A stretch of DNA of 64,000 nucleotides from CAYJAY01 sp964370715 (GTDB taxonomy: Bacteria; Bacillota; Clostridia; Oscillospirales; Ruminococcaceae). The first letter of the stretch is position 1. Every line of letters begins with the position of its first letter. Position numbers and translations under genes: made by a program. Of the stretch, positions 1-6,101 are shown in pieces. The stretch spans positions 3,148 through 67,147 of the forward strand of contig CAYJKJ010000015.1 in NCBI GenBank assembly GCA_964370715.1, read 5' to 3'. The notes beneath the pieces are model-generated. The model searched no databases. It was not told the origin of the DNA and saw nothing but the letters and a program-made list of their open reading frames with translations.

Positions 1-90
1 GTTTTTTTGCAGACTATAGACCCCCCGAGATAGACCCTTACACCGGGCTAACATTACGAGGATTTTTAAGTTAAAGAAAGAGGAATTTTT

Positions 91-885
91 ATGGAGCAAA
101 ACAAAATTAAATGGTTAAACAGTTGGTATTTGAATTTTTCACCATTAAAAGAAAAAGCTCCTGTAGGTTGTGCAGCATCAACCGGATTTTTCACTTTAAT
201 GTTTTATATCACAGGAACAATTGAAAATGCCTGGATTTACACACGTTTTATGCCGTTACTACAAGTTGTATATTTTTTGATTTTAGCAATATTATTAAAA
301 AAAACAAAGAGAAAACCTATGTATAATTGGCTAAAAATAATATTATTTACTGCTATTTTTGTGGGATTTCAGTGTGTTATGTTCGGGAATTATATGTTAT
401 ATGCTCGCCACGGAACGGGTTATGCTTATTGTGTTGCGACAATTTCAGTTTGTGTAGTTATCTTCAAACTTGGTAGCTATATGTTCAATAAATTTTATTT
501 AAAAGAAGAATATAATATTAAGTTTAAACCGGTCGATATGGGAATTATAACCTCGGCAGCTTTTTTTGGGGCTTTCAGTTCCAGGACTTTAACAATGAGT
601 GATGCGAGTGAATTAATTTTGATATTAATTGTGATATTTTTACTTGCGATAATGATTACAGTATGTTGCAGTTCTGCTTACGTTCTTTTAAGCTTTCTCA
701 AAAACGACCCAACGCTTGAAGAAAAATGCCGAGAGGAAAGGGAAAGCCCACTAAAAGAAGTGCCGGAGCAAACAAAAAAAGACAGACCAAAGAAAAAAGC
801 AACGAATAAAAAGCCCGCTACAGAAACGGGGGAAGAAAACGCAAAGAAAGCTACGACAAAAAAACCTATCGAAAACAGCGAATAA
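91..885 (+). CDS. Multi-pass membrane protein, copy 1 of duplicated cassette
   Basis: Unrecognised protein of 264 residues. About six hydrophobic segments (roughly residues 27-47, 51-69, 82-103, 111-133, 150-170, 176-203) are followed by a charged tail of about 60 residues rich in Lys, Glu, Pro and Thr. It begins at ATG after AAAGAGGA. A clear paralogue starts at 2160: both open with MEQNKIK-(W/L)-LNSWYL and share FKPVD and LLKNDPTLEEKCRE. Two further in-frame stops (898-900 and 928-930) follow the present stop; the one at 928 aligns with a stop in the tail of copy 2, so the ancestral protein probably ended about 15 codons later. The following Gly-rich reading frame lies in the -1 frame. It may be the membrane anchor or delivery part of the downstream cargo; that is inference. 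Confidence 0.75.
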   Translation: MEQNKIKWLNSWYLNFSPLKEKAPVGCAASTGFFTLMFYITGTIENAWIYTRFMPLLQVVYFLILAILLKKTKRKPMYNWLKIILFTAIFVGFQCVMFGNYMLYARHGTGYAYCVATISVCVVIFKLGSYMFNKFYLKEEYNIKFKPVDMGIITSAAFFGAFSSRTLTMSDASELILILIVIFLLAIMITVCCSSAYVLLSFLKNDPTLEEKCREERESPLKEVPEQTKKDRPKKKATNKKPATETGEENAKKATTKKPIENSE

Positions 886-1061
886 ATAAAACCGAAGTAA
901 AGCGAGGAAAAAGCTGAAAGCGGAGGATAACCCTCGCCCCTGCCCCCGCTCCGGCAACCTCTTCCGGCGGAGGAGGCTACAGCTATTCCGGAACAAGCAG
1001 TTGGTCGGGCGGCGGCGGTTCAAGCGGCGGAGGATATGTATATGTAGACCCGACGATAGCC

Positions 1062-2063
1062 ATGCGGTCGGAATACAACTCGCTCTTAAAGGCAAAAGAC
1101 GAGTTTTTAGGTAAAGCTAAAGAAAAGATGTTGCAAGAATTTAAAGAAACTTTAAACAATTTAAGTTCCCACCCAATTAGCAATCTTTTTTCGACTACAA
1201 TAAAACTTATCCAAGAAACGAAAATCATTAAATTTTTACCAAAAACAAATAACGGAACTGTACGAAGCATATCTCAAAACGAAACTACAACAATTGTAGA
1301 GCAAGAGCAAAAACAGGGTACTTGGTGGGAAAAAATCATAATAGTTCCAACAAAGCTAACGAATTTTTTTGGTGGATTTTATGAACCTATAGCAACTAAT
1401 ATTCATGCGAACAATCATAGTGAGTTAGTAGATGCGGCTAATCAAGAATATAGTATTCCGAATTTTGGCGAAACAGCGGATGGTAAAATTACTATCAGTA
1501 ATTCGGAGAACTACCACGCCCCACCCGCCGGACCGCGTAGAATGAATGAATCGACAATATTATCTAGAGATGATATGCTTGGCAAGGCATTTCGAAAGGT
1601 AAAAGAACTTGCCGAACAAGATAATTTAATAAAAAACGGAATAAAAAAAGTCGGGGACACAATTAAAAAAGTTGGGACAAGTCTTACGGTTTTAAGTATT
1701 GGGATTGAAGCCGGTATAGGTGTATATGAAAATGTTTCAAATGGCGAAAGCTGGGAACGTATAGCGGGGGATGCGGTTGGAGATGTAGTTGTTTCCGGTG
1801 GTATAGAACTTGGTTCAGCTGCGATTGGTGCAGCTATTGGTACTGCAATTTTTCCGGGGCCAGGAACAGTAGCTGGAGTTGTTTTAGGTTTTATAATTGG
1901 AGAAGTTGCAAGTTTAGCAGTAGATAATATCAACATTAAAGGCAATACTGCACGAGAACACACCCAAAATTTTTTACTGGTTTTTTTGAAAGTGGACCAA
2001 CAGAAAACAGATATCCAATATTGTAAATACAAACTTATAAATATAAGTAACTTTTGGATTTAA
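1062..2063 (+). CDS. Cargo ORF copy 1: Gly-rich linker and glycine-zipper C-terminal domain
   Basis: The frame is open from 918, just after a TGA at 915-917, but has no ATG, GTG or TTG before ATG 1062, which lacks a ribosome site. Translation upstream of 1062 gives a Pro/Ala then Gly/Ser-rich linker running into YVYVDPTIAMRS, so 1062 lies inside a conserved segment and is probably not the true N-terminus. Residues 1-100 match the second cassette in places (LLKAK, IVEQEQKQG-x-WW). The C-terminal half differs entirely: an amphipathic Lys-rich stretch, then residues about 205-295 with small-residue, Gly/Ala-rich hydrophobic helices resembling the glycine-zipper regions found before or within polymorphic toxins. 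No known catalytic motif was recognised. Toxin-like role is inference from architecture. Confidence 0.55.
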   Translation: MRSEYNSLLKAKDEFLGKAKEKMLQEFKETLNNLSSHPISNLFSTTIKLIQETKIIKFLPKTNNGTVRSISQNETTTIVEQEQKQGTWWEKIIIVPTKLTNFFGGFYEPIATNIHANNHSELVDAANQEYSIPNFGETADGKITISNSENYHAPPAGPRRMNESTILSRDDMLGKAFRKVKELAEQDNLIKNGIKKVGDTIKKVGTSLTVLSIGIEAGIGVYENVSNGESWERIAGDAVGDVVVSGGIELGSAAIGAAIGTAIFPGPGTVAGVVLGFIIGEVASLAVDNINIKGNTAREHTQNFLLVFLKVDQQKTDIQYCKYKLINISNFWI

Positions 2064-2159
2064 AAAAATTATTTTAAAGTATAGATACTGCACTGATTGA
2101 TAAAAACGCATTGCTACACCTAAGTGGTTCGATTTTTACTTAAAGGATGGTTATTCATA

Positions 2160-2852
2160 ATGGAGCAAAACAAAATTAAATTGTTAAACAGTTGGTATCT
2201 TTCTTTTTTTAGATTTAGAGAAACTTTTTTTGGTTTTATAGTTATTCCCTGTGCAATCACACTTTTCATAAGCCTTTATGGTTTTTCAGAAAATTTATGG
2301 ATGTATAAATACTTCATACCGTTACTTCAATTATTACATATAATAATTACAATAACTTTATTAAAAAAAACAAACGAAAAACCCGTGGAAAGTTGGATGA
2401 AAATAGCATTTGTTCTTTTTGTAATGCTTAACACTCAATTTGTTTTTATTGGTAACATTGCGTTTTACACAAGTACCGGTATTGAATATACTTATATGGC
2501 GACAATTATTTTGTTTTGTGTAGCTTCTATAAGACCTTTTTGCTATTTGTATAATAAATATTATTTAAAAAAACAATATAAAGCTGAGTTTAAACCAGTT
2601 GATATAGGGTTTGTAGCTATAGCATCAGTATTAGGTATTCTTAATGCAAGAAACTCAGCAAGAAGTGCCCAAGATGATTTAAACAGAGCATCAATGTTGA
2701 CGATCATCATTGTTTTAGCAACTACTGCGGCTTGTTGCTCTGTTTACGTACTTCTAAGTTTGCTCAAAAACGACCCAACGCTTGAGGAAAAATGCCGAGA
2801 AGCAAGGGAAAACCCACCAAAAGAAGAGCCGGAGCAAACAAAAAAAAGATAG
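2160..2852 (+). CDS. Multi-pass membrane protein, copy 2 (tail frameshifted)
   Basis: Paralogue of the protein at 91-885, with the same six-helix layout and the same LLKNDPTLEEKCRE segment before the charged tail. ATG 2160 follows AAAGGATGG; an upstream GTG is open but poorer. It stops early after EQTKKR because a run of eight A at about 2838-2845 replaces seven A in copy 1. Beyond the stop the homologous Lys-rich tail (KKPIENSEQTNPKQSEE) continues in another frame to a TAA at 3002-3004. Either the copy is decaying or the A run is a slippage site; the two cannot be separated from sequence alone. Confidence 0.7.
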   Translation: MEQNKIKLLNSWYLSFFRFRETFFGFIVIPCAITLFISLYGFSENLWMYKYFIPLLQLLHIIITITLLKKTNEKPVESWMKIAFVLFVMLNTQFVFIGNIAFYTSTGIEYTYMATIILFCVASIRPFCYLYNKYYLKKQYKAEFKPVDIGFVAIASVLGILNARNSARSAQDDLNRASMLTIIIVLATTAACCSVYVLLSLLKNDPTLEEKCREARENPPKEEPEQTKKR

Positions 2853-3009
2853 ACAAGGAAAACAACGACTAAAAATCCCGCTACAGAGACAGGGAAAAAA
2901 ACGCAAAGAAAGCGACCGCAAAAAAGGCAACTGCTAAAAAAACTACGACAAAAAAACCTATCGAAAACAGCGAACAAACAAACCCGAAACAAAGCGAGGA
3001 ATAAGCTAA

Positions 3010-3468
3010 AAGCGGAGAGTAACCCCCGCCCCCTGCGCCGAGACCTCCTGCTCCAAGATACACCCCGACATATACCCCTGCCCCCGCTCCGGTAAGCTCC
3101 GCTCCGCAACCTCTTCCGGAGGAGGAGGCTGCAGCTATTCCGGAACAAGCAGTTGGTCGGGCGGAGGTGTTAGTGGTGGCGGAGGCGGCGGCGGTGGTGG
3201 TGGAAGCTACGGCGGCGGTGGCGGTTCAAGTGGCGGTGGAAGCTACGGCGGCGGAGGATATGTATATGTAGACCCGACGATAGCCATGCGGTCACACTAT
3301 GTTTCGATCTTAAAAGCAAAAACTGTGGGGCTTGTAAGTAGTACCCAAGAAAAACTGTTGCAACAGGTTCAAGAAACATATTATAGCCAACAATACCAAA
3401 ATTCTCAAAGCAAACTTTTTGCGCTTAATAACAACGGGTTTCAAAAAAATATTATGCTTGAAAATTAG
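3010..3468 (+). pseudogene. Gly-rich linker and N-terminal part of cargo copy 2, interrupted
   Basis: The frame opens after TAA 3007-3009, the exact counterpart of TGA 915-917 in copy 1. It encodes a Ser/Gly-rich linker with longer Gly-Tyr runs than copy 1, then the shared YVYVDPTIAMRS segment (ATG 3286) and LKAK. It ends at TAG 3466-3468. Downstream the same frame resumes at once and remains open to 4245, carrying the shared IVEQEQKQG-x-WW motif, so the TAG looks like a single nonsense change in a longer ORF. The Pro-rich part of the linker is in a different frame from the Gly-rich part, unlike copy 1, which points to an extra indel near 3100. Confidence 0.55.
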
Positions 3469-3618
3469 CTTAGAATAAGCGGTGTTCCAAGTTTTACAGC
3501 TCCCCCCATAGTAGAGCAAGAGCAAAAACAAGGTATTTGGTGGGTTGATGATCAAGGTTTTGGTAATTCGGCATCTTTAAATGCCTATGCTGTAGGAATA
3601 ACAGCGGCGCAACCTGCT

Positions 3619-4245
3619 TTGGCACAGTTTTTTGCTTTAATAGTATCTAGAATAGGTGCATTAGTTGCAACTTCTGTTGGAATATCAATGGCAGATTCCC
3701 CGTTCCTGTTTTATGCTGATATATTGGCAGCTGCAGTTCTAATTTCAGGTACACTATACATCGTTATAGATGAGGCATTCAGTTTTAAATCGGATAACGA
3801 TGAGGAAACACAAATTACCGAGAAACAAGAAGAAGTTTCAAGCAACAACTCTCCCGAACAAAATCCTAAAAGACCTCCAATAGGTCCATTTGTGAGTTTG
3901 ACCGCCAAAGAGTTAATTGAAACTTTCGCACAATTATTAGAGGATAGATACTATTTTACTCCAAATGAATATGGCTATTATGGTAATAGTGGAAGCAGCT
4001 CATATGTACGACGAATACCGGGTGGGCAAGAAAGAGCTATAAGATTTTTCAATCAAAATACCGTTAACCATGTAGAGCAAGCAGAGATTAAAGATAAGGA
4101 TGGTCAAGTTAAAGGGTATATTCGCAAAATGTCTGATGGCACTCAGTATGTGTATAGATCGGTATCATCTTCAGATGGCACATCTGTTGTTGAAATTTTC
4201 AATTCCCCTACAGTAAAAAATCAAAAAATTCACTTTATAGATTAG
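3619..4245 (+). CDS. C-terminal toxin-like domain of cargo copy 2
   Basis: This is the distal part of the same frame as 3010-3468; the nominal TTG start has no ribosome site. Two hydrophobic segments (about residues 3-20 and 30-52) are followed by an acidic linker and a C-terminal domain of about 110 residues. That domain has GGQERAIRFFNQ, then DG-x-V-x-GYIRKMSDGT, YRSVS, and ends in QKIHFID. The order 'DGT, R-x-S, VEI, KIHF' recalls C-termini of several secreted toxin families, from memory and without a family name. It bears no similarity to the C-terminus of copy 1, as expected of exchangeable toxin tips. A small gene follows 10 bp downstream. Confidence 0.5.
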   Translation: MAQFFALIVSRIGALVATSVGISMADSPFLFYADILAAAVLISGTLYIVIDEAFSFKSDNDEETQITEKQEEVSSNNSPEQNPKRPPIGPFVSLTAKELIETFAQLLEDRYYFTPNEYGYYGNSGSSSYVRRIPGGQERAIRFFNQNTVNHVEQAEIKDKDGQVKGYIRKMSDGTQYVYRSVSSSDGTSVVEIFNSPTVKNQKIHFID

Positions 4246-4255
4246 GAGTTAAAGT

Positions 4256-4831
4256 ATGTTTAATAAGAAAATTATTACAAGGATAGACAGAACAAGTTTA
4301 GAAACCCTAAAACAACTTAAGGGCGCGCAACTTAAAAGGATAGGATTTTATTATAGTATAAATCTTTCTTCCGGCTCAATACTTTTTACTGATAGTTTCG
4401 ATGTAGAAGTAGTTAATAATATTGCTGTTATACAAAGTGGCGAAATGAGTAAACTTAGGTTTGCGAAATATATAGACGGTAGATCGAATGCTCAGTTACA
4501 CTATTCTAACACTAATTTAAAATATATAGGTGTTAATAGGAATATTAACGGAATAACAGTCCTTAATGATAGAATATCATGGAGATTTGAAAACGGAGAA
4601 AACGGGTTTTTAAATGTTCAAGAAATAGTTGTTTTGGAAACAAATTCCGAGCCTATTATAATTGCTGCAGGATCTATAATTGCCGAAGCGGTTAGTGTTT
4701 ACTTTGAGGAACAAATACTGAGCGAAGAATTAGATATTGAAAAAAGATGGGATATTGTTAAAATAAATTGCAGGGAATGTGATTCGAATGTAGTTGTTGA
4801 TTTTAAAAGAACAAAAATTAAGATTTGCTGA
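4256..4831 (+). CDS. Unrecognised 191-aa protein, candidate immunity partner
   Basis: Starts at ATG after AGGAGT with a 10-bp gap to the cargo stop. The protein is soluble-looking, with many beta-strand-like segments and one hydrophobic Ala/Ile-rich stretch (IIIAAGSIIAEAVS, about residues 140-153), and has a late C-x-x-C pair (CREC). No family was recognised. Its position straight after the variable C-terminal domain, in the same transcription unit and just before a strong terminator, is that of an immunity gene in polymorphic toxin loci; this role is inference only. Confidence 0.6.
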   Translation: MFNKKIITRIDRTSLETLKQLKGAQLKRIGFYYSINLSSGSILFTDSFDVEVVNNIAVIQSGEMSKLRFAKYIDGRSNAQLHYSNTNLKYIGVNRNINGITVLNDRISWRFENGENGFLNVQEIVVLETNSEPIIIAAGSIIAEAVSVYFEEQILSEELDIEKRWDIVKINCRECDSNVVVDFKRTKIKIC

Positions 4832-4833
4832 GA

Positions 4834-4877
4834 AAAATAGATGCAGATAACTTTAATTTGTTATCTGCATCTATTTT
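4834..4877 (+). terminator. Strong intrinsic terminator ending the cassette
   Basis: A perfect 18-bp inverted repeat (arms 4834-4851 and 4860-4877, 8-nt loop) starts with an A run and ends with a T run, so it could terminate in both directions. It lies 3 bp after the last gene of the cassette and before the convergent lipoprotein gene. Confidence 0.85.
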
Positions 4878-4993
4878 AGTTTAAACTTATTCTGCCGCCG
4901 TTTAAGCTGTATCACAATTATTTAATCGATAATCTAGACCAAAGACACCTCAAAAAAACATATCCCACTTCGTCCTCTCAAACTGAATTACGC

Positions 4994-5779
4994 TTATTCC
5001 AAGCTATCTAAATACTGCTCGGTACTCATTCCGTCTCTTGGAAGTTTCGCTTTAAAACCATCTATAAAAGCGGTGAACGCTTCCCCCTCTAAATTATCGG
5101 GGTCGGCTTTTTCAACCTCGGCGACCAAGATTTCATTTCGCCTGCCGTTAATATAAAGATCCATGAATTGCGAAAAATCAACAAGTTCCGCCGAAGCGAT
5201 ATCCATAATCGTTCCGCTTACACTCGCCGAATGGTACGCTTTTATGTCGTTATAGTTTGTTATAACCGAGATGTTCTCGGGGTGGGGGAATTCAGAAAGC
5301 TCGTCGGAAAAAAGCATACTAAGTTCTTTACCCTCCATGAATTCATCAACAACACCAGGGTATAGTTCCGTTATGTTTTGATAGGCGGTTTCGCTGTCCT
5401 TGAACTGTGTGGCAAGGTAATAGGTTTCCCCTTTTATTACAATCGACGGCTCAACAAGGGGCGACAGCGAATTTAAAAATTCATTGTCGAAAACGGTTGT
5501 CCTGTTTTGCGGTACGTTATCGTAAAATTCATCTAAACGTGGATCGTTTTTATGTATGCCCGGTTCCATAAGCTCCGGCGGAAGTGTTGGCTCAACATAC
5601 GTTTCGGAAACTTTCGGGCCCTCGTTATACGTCATGGGGTATTGCGGAGACGAAACGCCGCCGACTTCCGTTTGTTGTTCGGGGGCGGTTGTTTGTGGGT
5701 CGGGAGTTTCGCTAAAACAAGCGACAAGAAAAAGAGACAATATAAGCAAAGAAACAGCGACTAGATAATTTTTTTTCAT
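4994..5779 (-). CDS. Predicted lipoprotein of unknown function
   Basis: Residues 1-20 form a lipoprotein signal peptide with lipobox LVAC (Cys21), followed by a Thr/Pro/Gln-rich spacer to about residue 70 and a globular acidic domain. No family was recognised. The protein should be exported and anchored to the outer face of the membrane. It is the last gene of a minus-strand series containing two other lipoproteins and the BlaI/BlaR1-like pair, but 317 bp of repeat-bearing DNA separate it from the blaR1-like gene, so it probably has its own promoter. Confidence 0.75.
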   Translation of the reverse strand: MKKNYLVAVSLLILSLFLVACFSETPDPQTTAPEQQTEVGGVSSPQYPMTYNEGPKVSETYVEPTLPPELMEPGIHKNDPRLDEFYDNVPQNRTTVFDNEFLNSLSPLVEPSIVIKGETYYLATQFKDSETAYQNITELYPGVVDEFMEGKELSMLFSDELSEFPHPENISVITNYNDIKAYHSASVSGTIMDIASAELVDFSQFMDLYINGRRNEILVAEVEKADPDNLEGEAFTAFIDGFKAKLPRDGMSTEQYLDSLE

Positions 5780-5842
5780 AGAAAAACCGTCCTTTTTTTA
5801 TTTTGATTTAAAATTGTTGAATGTCGGGGAGTGGTTTTGTAG

Positions 5843-5870
5843 AGTGAAAAATGAAAAGTGAATAGTGAAA
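5843..5870. repeat. Four in-phase heptamers (AGTGAAA type)
   Basis: Four consecutive 7-bp units: AGTGAAA, AATGAAA, AGTGAAT, AGTGAAA. The short tandem heptamer format matches the STRR-type repeats described in other bacteria. A second, different set of four heptamers lies at 6074-6101, so the pair brackets the palindromic block between them. Confidence 0.7.
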
Positions 5871-5897
5871 AATTGCGGTGTCTTCGACAAATGAAAT

Positions 5898-6067
5898 GGG
5901 GCTTCGCCCCAAACCCCAATGTACGGCAAGGCGTAGTTCGGGCGACGAGGACGGACGACCGTAGGTCGCCCCTACGGTTTGCCAATTGTTGCAATGTCGG
6001 AACGACGACCCTCACACGAGCCAAAATTCTTCAACCCAGAGCATCAAAATTTCGCAACGAAGTTGCG
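5898..6067. repeat. Block of short GC-rich palindromes between the heptamer sets
   Basis: Within this non-coding block lie GGGGC-TTC-GCCCC (5898-5910), ACCGTAGG-TCGCC-CCTACGGT (5958-5978) and CGCAAC-GAA-GTTGCG (6053-6067). The base composition is more GC-rich than the flanking DNA. No coding signal with a ribosome site is seen. It resembles an intergenic repeat element; whether it is transcribed is unknown. Confidence 0.55.
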
Positions 6068-6073
6068 TACCTT

Positions 6074-6101
6074 AATTACGAATTACGCATTACGAATTAC
6101 G
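6074..6101. repeat. Four in-phase heptamers (AATTACG type)
   Basis: Units AATTACG, AATTACG, CATTACG, AATTACG. The last unit contains the TAA stop (6097-6099, minus strand) of the BlaR1-like gene, so the repeat reaches into the coding end. Confidence 0.75.

Noticed and set aside
1..90. tRNA or riboswitch at the window start
   Set aside because: No cloverleaf or known aptamer consensus could be traced; only an AT-rich leader with a ribosome site is seen.
2744..3379. Ser/Phe/Arg-rich open frames on the minus strand opposite the linkers
   Set aside because: They are the antisense of Lys- and Gly-rich coding DNA, lack ribosome sites and have the composition expected of complement reading.
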